Assembly: GCA_903900235.1 (NCBI GenBank)
Contig: CAIUMH010000067.1
Span: forward strand, 1-60,794
Length of the DNA stretch: 60,794 nt
Source: an uncultured Actinomycetes bacterium
GTDB taxonomy: Bacteria; Actinomycetota; Acidimicrobiia; Acidimicrobiales; RAAP-2
Direction: 5' to 3'
The position numbers and the translations under genes were made by a program. The first letter of the stretch is position 1. The number at the start of each line of letters is the position of its first letter. Under the pieces are notes generated by a model. It saw only the letters and a list, made by a program, of their open reading frames with translations. It was not told the DNA's origin and searched no databases. Positions 53,379 through 60,794 of the stretch are shown in pieces.

Positions 53379-54215
53379 TCAGCGCACAGGTTTCGTCGCC
53401 AGAAGGGAGTACTCCAATGGCACGTGAGCCTTTCCCGCAGGCGAGCGCCAGAGCGCAGCCTCACCGTCGACCCGTTGAAGGAAGGGCCACGGCTCGAAGG
53501 CGATCACGTCGTGCTCTCGCAGCATCTGGATCTCGAGTCCAGCATCGATCAGCGCGGTAACGACGTCGCCGATCGTGTGCGCCCACTCGATCGTGCGTCG
53601 CTCCTCGAGTTGCACCGTCGCGTCCGCATAGTCAGAGGGATCCTCGACCGTAATGCCAGCAGGATCATGGAAGTAGCTAAAGGTCGGATCAAGCACCAGA
53701 TCATCGTCCGACAGCACGAACAGCAGCGGGTGGAACTCAAGCAGATAGAACCGTCCGCCGGGGGCCACCAGGTGGGCCACCACGTCAGCCCAGGCATCGA
53801 CATCGTTGAGCCAGTTCAGCGCCCCGAGGCCGGTGTAGACCACGTCATAGGTCTCACCGAGAACCTCCGCCGCATCGTAGACATTCGCCTCAACGAAGGT
53901 GGCCTCGAGGCCGCACTGCGCCGCGAGCTTCGTAGCGGCTTCGATCGATGCACCGGAGAAGTCCAATCCGGTGACCGTCGCTCCTCGTCGAGCCCATGAC
54001 AGGGTGTCCGTCCCGAGGTGGCATTGCAGATGGAGCAGCGTGCAGCCCTCGACTGGCCCCAACTCTGCCGGTTCGAACGGGTGAAGCGTCGAACGGCCAG
54101 CGACGAACGAGTCAAGGTCATAGAGGGGGCTGGCCACATGCAGGGGTGTCCGCTCGTCCCATGACCGACGGTTGAGATCGAGGTGTGATTCGTCCATCGG
54201 TTTCGCCATGCCCAC
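53379..54215 (-). CDS. SAM-dependent methyltransferase (class I)
   Basis: The 278-residue protein has the class I SAM fold with LHLQCHLGTDTLSWARRGATVTGLDFSG as motif I region (residues about 60-88) and VVYTGLGALNWL, GGRFYLLEFHP as later strands. Small-molecule methylation is likely; the substrate is unknown. It ends close to the terminator hairpin and is divergent from the ABC-F gene. Confidence 0.88.
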   Translation of the reverse strand: MGMAKPMDESHLDLNRRSWDERTPLHVASPLYDLDSFVAGRSTLHPFEPAELGPVEGCTLLHLQCHLGTDTLSWARRGATVTGLDFSGASIEAATKLAAQCGLEATFVEANVYDAAEVLGETYDVVYTGLGALNWLNDVDAWADVVAHLVAPGGRFYLLEFHPLLFVLSDDDLVLDPTFSYFHDPAGITVEDPSDYADATVQLEERRTIEWAHTIGDVVTALIDAGLEIQMLREHDVIAFEPWPFLQRVDGEAALWRSPAGKAHVPLEYSLLATKPVR

Positions 54216-54277
54216 CAGCGTATCGACGCCTGTTCGGTGGCGTCCTCAGCCTGTGGGAGGATTGACGCTCCCCGCTC

Positions 54278-55876
54278 ATGATCACTGGAACCGACCTCAC
54301 CATCGAAATTGGCCAGCGCGTGCTGGCCCGGCAGGCCTCCTTCCTTGTCGCCACCGGAGAGAAGGTCGGCATCGTCGGGCGAAATGGCACCGGCAAGTCC
54401 ACCCTGATTTCCGTACTGGTCGGATCACCGGACCCAGAGGTCCACTCAACTGGTGACGTCAAGATCGTCGGCCAGATGGGGTTCCTCCCCCAGGTCCCAG
54501 ACCCCAAGGGCCTCGGCATCGATCCCAGTGGCTTCTCCCATGTACTCAGCTCACGAGGCCTTGACGTCCTCGACGAGCAGCTCAATGCCGCTCGTCATGC
54601 CATGGCCGGTGATCCCTCCTCGGAGAACATCGAGACCTTCAGTGACATCGAGCAGCGCTACGGCGAGCTCGGCGGCTATGAGGCTGAAGCAACGATGGCC
54701 CGACTCGCCGACGGTATCGGCCTGCGCCAGGACCTGCTCTTCGAGGACATCGAGTCGCTCTCTGGCGGACAACGACGTCGCGTCGACATCATCAGACTTT
54801 TGTTCCAGGGTCCCGAGATCATGATCCTCGATGAGCCGACCAACCACCTCGACCTCTCCGCCAAGCGGTGGCTCATGGACGAGCTCATCTCGTTCAACGG
54901 AACGTTGCTGGTCATCAGTCACGACCTCGACCTCCTCGACAAGGCGATCACCAAAGTCCTCCACCTCGCCGATGCGCGCCTCACGGAATACAAGGGCAAC
55001 TACACGACCTTCATGTCGTCGCTCGCCGAGGACCAAGCGCAGCGAGAGAAGTCAGCAGCTCAGGAAGAGAAGGAGATCCGACGACTCTCCGAGCTCGCCA
55101 ACTCGATGCGAGGTCAGACCGAGAAGCGGGCGAAGACGGCCAAGGCACTCGACCGACGCGTTGATCGGATCAAGGACAACCGGACCGAGGTCCTTCGACG
55201 CGACAAGAAGGTCAATCTCAAGCTCCCTACCCCTACGAGGTCGGGTGACATCCCTCTCGATGTCTACAACCTGAGCGTTGCCTACGGCTCGAAGAAGATC
55301 CTCTCCAAGGTCCGCCTTCAGGCCGGTCGCGGTGATCGCATCGCTGTCGTTGGCAAGAACGGCGCCGGGAAGTCGAGTCTCCTGCGCTGCCTCGCTGGCG
55401 TCCAGACGCCGACCACCGGCACCATCGAGATCGGCCATAACGTCAGTCTCGGGTATTTCGCACAAGAGCACGAGCAGATCGATCTTGATGCCTCGTCCCT
55501 GTCCAACGTCGATGATTCGGTCCTCGACACAGAAGCCGAACGGCGAGCGCTCCTTGGCTCCTTCGGCCTCAGCGGTGCGGCCATGGAGCAAGATGCCGGC
55601 TCTCTGTCAGGTGGGGAGCGCGCCAAGCTCGGCCTCGCCATGCTGGCAGCCGGCGGGTGCAACCTGCTGATCCTTGACGAGCCGACCAACAACCTTGATC
55701 CGGCCTCCGTCGAGGCGGTTGGTCACATGTTCTCTCGCTGGGAGGGAACCATCGTCGTCGTCAGCCACGAGCCTGACTTCGTCACAGCACTGAATCCCAC
55801 ACACTGCCTCAGGCTCCCTGAAGAGCGGTTCGATCTCTGGCGCGACGAGGACATCAACGTCGTCGCCATGCGCTAG
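54278..55876 (+). CDS. ABC-F family ATPase
   Basis: The 532-residue protein has two ABC modules without membrane spans. Module 1 has GRNGTGKST, LSGGQRRRVD and DEPTNHLD; module 2 has GKNGAGKSS, LSGGERAKLG and DEPTNNLD. A basic charged linker (about 245-320) joins them. ABC-F proteins act on the ribosome, some as translation factors and others as antibiotic protection proteins. This one lacks a clear resistance-type linker, so a house-keeping role is more likely. alsD follows 10 bp later. Confidence 0.93.
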   Translation: MITGTDLTIEIGQRVLARQASFLVATGEKVGIVGRNGTGKSTLISVLVGSPDPEVHSTGDVKIVGQMGFLPQVPDPKGLGIDPSGFSHVLSSRGLDVLDEQLNAARHAMAGDPSSENIETFSDIEQRYGELGGYEAEATMARLADGIGLRQDLLFEDIESLSGGQRRRVDIIRLLFQGPEIMILDEPTNHLDLSAKRWLMDELISFNGTLLVISHDLDLLDKAITKVLHLADARLTEYKGNYTTFMSSLAEDQAQREKSAAQEEKEIRRLSELANSMRGQTEKRAKTAKALDRRVDRIKDNRTEVLRRDKKVNLKLPTPTRSGDIPLDVYNLSVAYGSKKILSKVRLQAGRGDRIAVVGKNGAGKSSLLRCLAGVQTPTTGTIEIGHNVSLGYFAQEHEQIDLDASSLSNVDDSVLDTEAERRALLGSFGLSGAAMEQDAGSLSGGERAKLGLAMLAAGGCNLLILDEPTNNLDPASVEAVGHMFSRWEGTIVVVSHEPDFVTALNPTHCLRLPEERFDLWRDEDINVVAMR

Positions 55877-55886
55877 GGGACGATCC

Positions 55887-56693
55887 GTGCCACGAGAAGT
55901 GGTCGATGACCGACTCATCGGAGCCATCCACCTTCGAGCCCTGACTCTCGCTGGCCTCGATCACGATCCCGTCGAGGAGCATCGCGCGGTCCAGGCCGGC
56001 ACCATCGATGCACTCATGGCCGGGGACTATGACGGGGATGCCTCACTCGGAGAGCTCCTGCGCCTCGGCGACACCGGTATCGGCACCGTGCAGCACCTTG
56101 GCGGTGAGCTGATCATCCTCGACGGAGTTCCATGGCTGATCGATGCAGACGGCGCCATCAGCGAGCTCTCACTCGACGTCCGCACGCCCTTCGCCGTCGC
56201 CTGCCTGTTCCGGCCTGAGACGACCCTCGAGATCACCAGCACCCTCGACCTCGCGTCACTCCTCGCTCAGATCGATGAAGCGGCTCCACCAGGATCGCCC
56301 ATCCTCGCCCTGCGTGTGCACGGATCGTTCCGCGACCTCGCTCTTCGAAGCGTGCGTCGACAGCACCCCCCTTATCCGCCGCTCTCCGAAGTGGTCAAGG
56401 ACCAGACCACCTTCGATCTCGAGTCTGCCGTCGGCACGCTTGTAGGGTTTCGGTTTCCAGACGCGACCTCCGGACTCGAAGTACCGGGCTATCACCTCCA
56501 CTTCATCGATGATGAGCGTCGCACCGGCGGTCATGTCATGGGCCTGACCCTTGCCGAGGGAACGGTGGAGATCGATCACTGCGAGACCCTCCACGTCGAG
56601 CTTCCGCCCGGAGTATCGCTGGGCTCCCCCGGCACCGTCGACCGCAGTTCCATTGATGCCGTCGAAGGTCGCTTGGGCGAACCCGCCGATTGA
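55887..56693 (+). CDS. alsD: Alpha-acetolactate decarboxylase
   Basis: The 268-residue protein matches AlsD/BudA, which converts acetolactate to acetoin. LMAGDYDGDASLGELLRLGDTGIGTVQHLGGELIILDG is close to the family; zinc ligands are His203, His205 and His216 in GYHLHFIDDERRTGGHV. GTG start, 10 bp after the ABC-F gene, so probably co-transcribed. No acetolactate synthase is in the window, so acetolactate must come from elsewhere. Confidence 0.9.
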   Translation: MPREVVDDRLIGAIHLRALTLAGLDHDPVEEHRAVQAGTIDALMAGDYDGDASLGELLRLGDTGIGTVQHLGGELIILDGVPWLIDADGAISELSLDVRTPFAVACLFRPETTLEITSTLDLASLLAQIDEAAPPGSPILALRVHGSFRDLALRSVRRQHPPYPPLSEVVKDQTTFDLESAVGTLVGFRFPDATSGLEVPGYHLHFIDDERRTGGHVMGLTLAEGTVEIDHCETLHVELPPGVSLGSPGTVDRSSIDAVEGRLGEPAD

Positions 56694-56754
56694 TCCACCC
56701 GAGCCGTGTTCTCCGCCAAGATGGAGCATGCATCGACGAGCACAGGGAGAAATG

Positions 56755-58650
56755 ATGGCCAACGAGGCGACCGCACATACCGCAGCGATCCTGGCGGAAG
56801 CAGCAACGCACCTTCCCTTTCACAACACTGATGACGTAGACGATGCCACCAGGGGGTTCATCGGTCGAGCTGCAGTTCGCCAGATCCACGCCGATGATGG
56901 CCACCTGGTCTGGGACCTCGACGCCTATGAGTTCCTCGACGCTCCCGCACCCTCGACCGCCAACGCCAGCCTCTGGCGCCAAAGCCAATTGCTTGTGAAA
57001 GATGGCCTCTTTGAGGTCGTCCCCGGCATCTATCAGCTGCGGGGGTTCGACATCTCGGTGATGAGCATCATCGAAGGCGACACCGGGATCATCGTGATCG
57101 ACCCGCTGGTCTGCAAGGAGACGGCTGCCGCAGCCTTCAGCTTGTACTCAGAACACCGTGGGAACCGACCCGTCCTCGCCATGATCTATACCCACAGTCA
57201 CATCGATCACTTCGGGGGCGTCAAGGGCATCATCTCGCAAGAGGACGTTGATGCCGGTCGGACCCACGTGATCGCACCGGCCGGAGTCCTTGAGGCCGCC
57301 ATCTCCGAGAACGTCTACGCCGGTCCGGCCATGGCGAGGCGAGCGGTCTACATGTACGGCGCCGGGATCCCGAAAGGCCCCTCCGGCCAGATCGGATCTG
57401 GGTTGGGTCAGACCAACTCGCTCGGAGCGACGACCTTGATCGCTCCCACCTTCGAGATCACCGCCACCGGGCAAGAGATGGTCATCGATGGGGTGGCAAT
57501 CGTCTTCCAAGTCACACCCGGCACCGAAGCCCCTGCGGAAATGAACTTCTACTTTCCCCAACTTCGTGCCCTGTGCACTGCCGAGAACACCTCGCATACC
57601 CTCCACAACATCCTCACCATCCGTGGCGCTCAGGTGCGCGATGCCCACGGGTGGGCCCGTTACCTCACCGAGACGATCGACCTGTTCGGCGAGGATCTTG
57701 ATCTGGTCTTCGCCTCGCATCACTGGCCGACCTGGGGTCGAGAGCGCGCCGTTGAGTTCCTCTCGATGCAGCGCGACATGTATCTCTACCTCCACGACCA
57801 GACGCTGCGCCTTATGAATTCTGGTCTCACCGGCTCAGAGATCGCGGAAACGATGGAGATGCCACCTTCCCTCGCGGAGCAGTGGCACACCCACGGCTAT
57901 TACGGATCGGTCTCGCACAATGTTAAGGCCATCTACCAGCGCTACATGGGCTGGTATGACGCAAACCCCGCGAACCTGTGGACCCATCCACCAGTCGAGG
58001 CCGGTCACCGCTACGTGGCCGCCATGGGGGGACCCGAGGCCACCCTCGAGGTGGCCCGTCAGGCCTTCGAGGAAGGCGACTATCGGTGGTGCATGGAGGT
58101 GTGCAAGCACTTGGTCTTCGCCGATGACACCAATGAGGCTGCTCGCACACTCCTTGCGGACACCATGGAACAGGTGGCATACGGAACCGAGAATGCCACC
58201 TGGAGGAATGCCTTCCTGACCGGAGCGCTCGAGCTTCGCTCCGGGGTCTACGTCTCCCCTCTGGCCTTGGGGTCGTTCGAACTCGTCTCTGCCTTGACGG
58301 TGTCGCAGCTATTCAACGCGCTCGGCGCCAGGATCAACGGTCCTCGATCATGGGATCGTCACCTCGTCATCGGGTTCGACATCACCGACGAGGAGTCCTC
58401 CTATGTGCTTGAGCTGCGCAACGGCGCCCTCCATCATCGACTCGGGAATGCTCCCGAAGGATCCACCGTGTTTCGCCTCGCCCGGGTGCCACTCATCACC
58501 ACCGCCTTTGGGATTGCCATCGGGCTCGTGACCCTCGACGACGCCCTCGGCACGGGTGCCATCGAGGTGACCGGTGATCCTGCGATTCTTGGCGAGCTGC
58601 TCGGATATCTCGAGATGCCGACGCCGGCCTTCAATATCGTCACCCCCTGA
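56755..58650 (+). CDS. Alkylsulfatase-like metallo-beta-lactamase-fold hydrolase (SdsA1 type)
   Basis: The 631-residue protein has the binuclear zinc motif THSHIDH (146-152), with AENTSHTLHN and HHWPTWG as further ligand regions. A helical dimerisation region (about 370-490) and a C-terminal SCP2-like domain (about 510-631) match SdsA1-type type III alkylsulfatases. No secretion signal is evident, unlike the secreted SdsA1. Likely hydrolyses sulfate esters. Start choice: GGGAG precedes the ATG at 56755, with 56752 and 56728 as alternatives. Confidence 0.9.
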   Translation: MANEATAHTAAILAEAATHLPFHNTDDVDDATRGFIGRAAVRQIHADDGHLVWDLDAYEFLDAPAPSTANASLWRQSQLLVKDGLFEVVPGIYQLRGFDISVMSIIEGDTGIIVIDPLVCKETAAAAFSLYSEHRGNRPVLAMIYTHSHIDHFGGVKGIISQEDVDAGRTHVIAPAGVLEAAISENVYAGPAMARRAVYMYGAGIPKGPSGQIGSGLGQTNSLGATTLIAPTFEITATGQEMVIDGVAIVFQVTPGTEAPAEMNFYFPQLRALCTAENTSHTLHNILTIRGAQVRDAHGWARYLTETIDLFGEDLDLVFASHHWPTWGRERAVEFLSMQRDMYLYLHDQTLRLMNSGLTGSEIAETMEMPPSLAEQWHTHGYYGSVSHNVKAIYQRYMGWYDANPANLWTHPPVEAGHRYVAAMGGPEATLEVARQAFEEGDYRWCMEVCKHLVFADDTNEAARTLLADTMEQVAYGTENATWRNAFLTGALELRSGVYVSPLALGSFELVSALTVSQLFNALGARINGPRSWDRHLVIGFDITDEESSYVLELRNGALHHRLGNAPEGSTVFRLARVPLITTAFGIAIGLVTLDDALGTGAIEVTGDPAILGELLGYLEMPTPAFNIVTP

Positions 58651-58651
58651 G

Positions 58652-59746
58652 ATGGAACGCACCTCTGGACGGGTTCAGCCCTATCTCGCTCCACTCTTCG
58701 GCATCTTGGTGCTGGCGGGATGTTTGCTGGCACACCCACACCGGATCTTTGTCATCATCCCCGTGGCCGGCCTGATCGTCTCGGTCCTCGCTGCGGTGAC
58801 CAACGCCGAGGTCATCGCCCACCGGGTGGGCGAGCCACTTGGGGCGATCATCCTGGCACTCTGCGTCACCGTCATCGAGGCATCGCTGATCATCTCGATG
58901 ATGGTCGGTCACAGCCAAGACTCAACCACGGTGGCCCGCGATACGGTCTTCGCCTCATTCATGATTGTGGCCAATGGCGTGATCGGCATCTCGATCCTGG
59001 TGGCATCTCGACACACCCAGGTGGTGCGTTTCCAGCGATCAGGGACAGCCACCCTGCTCGCCACGCTGCTCACGATGGGAGCATTGACTCTCGTCCTGCC
59101 ATCGTTCACCCTGAAGACACCAGGGCCCACCTTCTCAACGTCTCAGCTGCTCTTTGCCGCCACTTCATGCCTCGCCCTCTATCTGCTGTTCATCTTCGTC
59201 CAGACCATCCGCCACCCAGAGGACTTTCAGGTCGTCGCACTCCCTGAAGCTGCCGACGATCGCGCCGATCTTCTCGCCTACAGGCCCACGATGCGCCAAT
59301 CCACCCGATCAGCCGCCTTGCTCCTCGTCAGCCTCGTCGCCGTCGTCGGCATTGCCGAGACACTCTCGACGCCCCTTGAATATGCAATCCACGCCGTGGG
59401 TGCCCCGCAGGCAGTCGTCGGGCTCGTCATCGCCCTGCTCGTCCTGCTCCCCGAGTCGGTCACCGCCGTTCGCGCAGCCACGCGCAACGAGGTTCAGACG
59501 AGCATCAACCTGTCACTCGGCTCCGCCATTGCCAGTATCGGTCTGACGATCCCGACTATCGCCATCGTCTCGCTGATCATCCATCAGCACATCGCCTTGG
59601 GTCTCAATCCCATGGGACTGGTGCTCTTCGTCATGACAGCTGTGATCGCCAGCATCACCCTGGGCTCTGGCGAGGCCACCTTGATGCAGGGAGCCATTCA
59701 CGTGGTGCTCTTCGGTGCCTTCGTGTTTCTCGCCTTTGTCCCGTGA
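58652..59746 (+). CDS. Ca2+/cation:proton antiporter (CaCA/ChaA-like)
   Basis: The 364-residue protein has about ten or eleven spans in two related halves. VGEPLGAIILALCVTVIEASLIISMM is the alpha-1 repeat with a key Glu, and LLPESVTAVRAATRNEVQTSINLSLGSAIASIGLTIP the alpha-2 repeat. The layout resembles ChaA-type Ca2+/H+ or Na+/H+ antiporters. It starts 1 bp after the preceding stop. Confidence 0.9.
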   Translation: MERTSGRVQPYLAPLFGILVLAGCLLAHPHRIFVIIPVAGLIVSVLAAVTNAEVIAHRVGEPLGAIILALCVTVIEASLIISMMVGHSQDSTTVARDTVFASFMIVANGVIGISILVASRHTQVVRFQRSGTATLLATLLTMGALTLVLPSFTLKTPGPTFSTSQLLFAATSCLALYLLFIFVQTIRHPEDFQVVALPEAADDRADLLAYRPTMRQSTRSAALLLVSLVAVVGIAETLSTPLEYAIHAVGAPQAVVGLVIALLVLLPESVTAVRAATRNEVQTSINLSLGSAIASIGLTIPTIAIVSLIIHQHIALGLNPMGLVLFVMTAVIASITLGSGEATLMQGAIHVVLFGAFVFLAFVP

Positions 59747-59768
59747 CGGCCATCGGCGGGATGAACCC

Positions 59769-60236
59769 CTAACGCCGGTCGCGTCGATTGCGCAGCATGC
59801 GACGGCCGACCATGTCACCGGCTGCCGTGGTGACCCAGATCAGAAGCGTCGCATAGACATAGGTCGACAGTCCTCGGATCGTTAGTCCTGAGACCACCAG
59901 CGACACGATCACCAGCGACGCGATCGTCGAGGCAATGGCCAAGAGTCCCGCCAACGCCACAGAGGGCTGGCGAATCAAGACCCGCAGGGCCATGAACGAG
60001 ACGATGATGTGCACACCCCAAAACACCAGCGTCGCCATGACGAGAGCAGTCAGGGTCATCGAGAAGCGACTCAGCACGGCCCATGACAGCAGGAGCCCAG
60101 CGGCGATTCCCACCAGTGAGGTCCCCAGTCGAATTCCCCATCGAGCTAGCACAACGCCCCTCTCCACCACTCCGTAAGTATCTCGTAATCCTAGAACCTG
60201 CGACTCGTCATTGGCGATACGCGAGTTGTCCGGCAC
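59769..60236 (-). CDS. Four-span membrane protein, unknown
   Basis: The 155-residue protein contains four predicted spans (about 38-52, 62-82, 92-112 and 118-140) and a strongly basic end (GRRMLRNRRDRR). The first 25 residues are polar and may be non-coding, as a start at VVERGVVLARWG is possible. I do not recognise a family. Confidence 0.6.
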   Translation of the reverse strand: MPDNSRIANDESQVLGLRDTYGVVERGVVLARWGIRLGTSLVGIAAGLLLSWAVLSRFSMTLTALVMATLVFWGVHIIVSFMALRVLIRQPSVALAGLLAIASTIASLVIVSLVVSGLTIRGLSTYVYATLLIWVTTAAGDMVGRRMLRNRRDRR

Positions 60237-60314
60237 TTCGGAATTGAGAAGGGCCTGAGATCCGAAGAGCCAGTATCCCTGGCCCTAGTGATCACCCGAG
60301 ATGGCCTTCCACGA

Positions 60315-60527
60315 CTACGGAGGGGTGCTGAGTCCACTCGAACAGAAGTTACTCTCTGGGTAGGAGTCACCGGAGCTCGAGAACGACGCCGTGCCGATGC
60401 CGAAGCCCGGCGCCGCTCCCCATCCGGTCATGATCAAGTAGGCCGGGACTGATGGAGTAGCGGCCCCTGCTGGTCACGAGGACACCAACAGACCGGTGAG
60501 CGCCACGGTGGAGATAGCAGCGGCCAT
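60315..60527 (-). pseudogene. Possible secreted small protein interrupted by an in-frame TGA
   Basis: On the minus strand an ATG at 60527 begins a signal-like MAAAISTVALTGLLVSS, followed by TGA at 60476-60474. In the same frame, reading continues for 52 codons (PAGAATPSVP onward, SSSGDSYPESNFCSSGLSTPP end) to TAG at 60315. This looks like a secreted protein with one nonsense mutation, a sequence error, or a chance frame. No family match. Confidence 0.35.
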
Positions 60528-60642
60528 TGTCGCGATCCGTCGAACCGAACAAAATCTGGGCGGAATCAACCGGTGAGCGCAAAGAGCTCGGCGACTTTCT
60601 CTGATGGTGTCATGAATTGAAGTGTCACGCGCTCCGTGCCGA

Positions 60643-60794
60643 TCAGCCGGAGGCAATCCGTCGGGCCTGGGTGGAGCGGTAGAAGACGAGCACGAAGAAG
60701 AGCACCAGGGCCAGCCGAGGGTCCAGCAGTACTCCGGCAGCGATGGCCACCAAGTACCCCAACGACCCGAAGAATGCCCAGATCGTCACCTTTC
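60643..60794 (-). CDS. Membrane protein, partial (5' end beyond window)
   Basis: The minus strand is open from the window end to a TGA at 60645-60643. It reads WAFFGSLGYLVAIAAGVLLD then LALVLFFVLVFYRSTQARRIASG, two hydrophobic segments with a basic end. Start is outside or near the window end. Family not recognised. Confidence 0.5.
   Translation of the reverse strand, partial: KVTIWAFFGSLGYLVAIAAGVLLDPRLALVLFFVLVFYRSTQARRIASG

Noticed and set aside
60474-60476. In-frame TGA as a selenocysteine codon
   Set aside because: No downstream hairpin typical of a selenocysteine element and no selenium genes in the window; a mutation or error is simpler.

Overview
The window is high-GC actinobacterial DNA. 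It encodes a complete Pup-proteasome locus, coenzyme F420 biosynthesis (fused FbiC), Tat and signal peptidase genes, DUF4193- and Holin-X-type small proteins typical of Actinobacteria, and several acyl-CoA genes. GTG starts and 1-8 bp stop/start overlaps are common. The gene mix fits a deep-branching, probably free-living lineage such as Acidimicrobiia; this placement is inference, as no rRNA or other decisive marker is present. I see no tRNA, rRNA, CRISPR array, transposase or prophage.

Layout. 1-3277: end of gltB plus gltD (ammonia assimilation). 3282-11496: NlpC/P60 wall enzyme, an acyl-CoA ligase, a LOG-family protein, fbiC and transketolase. 11563-13773: hotdog thioesterase, three small membrane-associated proteins including a Holin-X type, trmI and a ferredoxin. 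13944-20281: mpa-dop-pup-prcB-prcA-pafA, the entire pupylation/proteasome pathway in one run. 20325-24432: lepB, tatA/B, tatC and a Ski2-like helicase. 24456-29028: a double-length ThyX-like protein, DUF4193 protein, a small helical protein, a GNAT enzyme and an Arg/Gly-rich protein. 29156-35418: HtrA protease, SnoaL-like protein, pyrophosphatase, SDR, quinone oxidoreductase and a DHA2 efflux pump. 35482-41033: an envelope-directed block with a Thr-rich anchored protein, CapA-like protein, phosphodiester glycosidase, lipoprotein, a PHM-like copper monooxygenase and its SCO1-type copper chaperone. 41137-49403: enoyl-CoA hydratase, UbiA-type prenyltransferase, DinB-like protein, paired CrcB fluoride channels, thioesterase, SnoaL-like protein, methylmalonate-semialdehyde dehydrogenase, Nudix hydrolase and a second acyl-CoA ligase. 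49404-51268: a sparse stretch with a duplicated membrane protein and an apparently truncated pentapeptide protein. 51269-60794: acyl-CoA dehydrogenase, YggU family, SHOCT protein, methyltransferase, ABC-F ATPase, acetolactate decarboxylase, alkylsulfatase-like hydrolase, a Ca2+/cation exchanger and membrane-protein fragments.

How the parts fit. Proteins tagged by PafA with Pup are unfolded by Mpa and degraded by PrcBA, while Dop removes Pup. Pup here is encoded ending in Gly-Gly-Glu, so it should be ligation-competent without deamidation. SecYEG/Tat exported proteins, many with lipoboxes or Thr-rich linkers, could be matured by LepB. The acyl-CoA ligases, dehydrogenase, hydratase and thioesterases point to fatty-acid or branched-chain catabolism. 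The most unusual items are the SCO1/copper-monooxygenase pair, the two-repeat ThyX-like protein with motifs split between its halves, three envelope proteins sharing N-terminal anchor motifs, a degenerate transglycosylase-NlpC fusion, and strong inverted repeats next to acyl-CoA genes.
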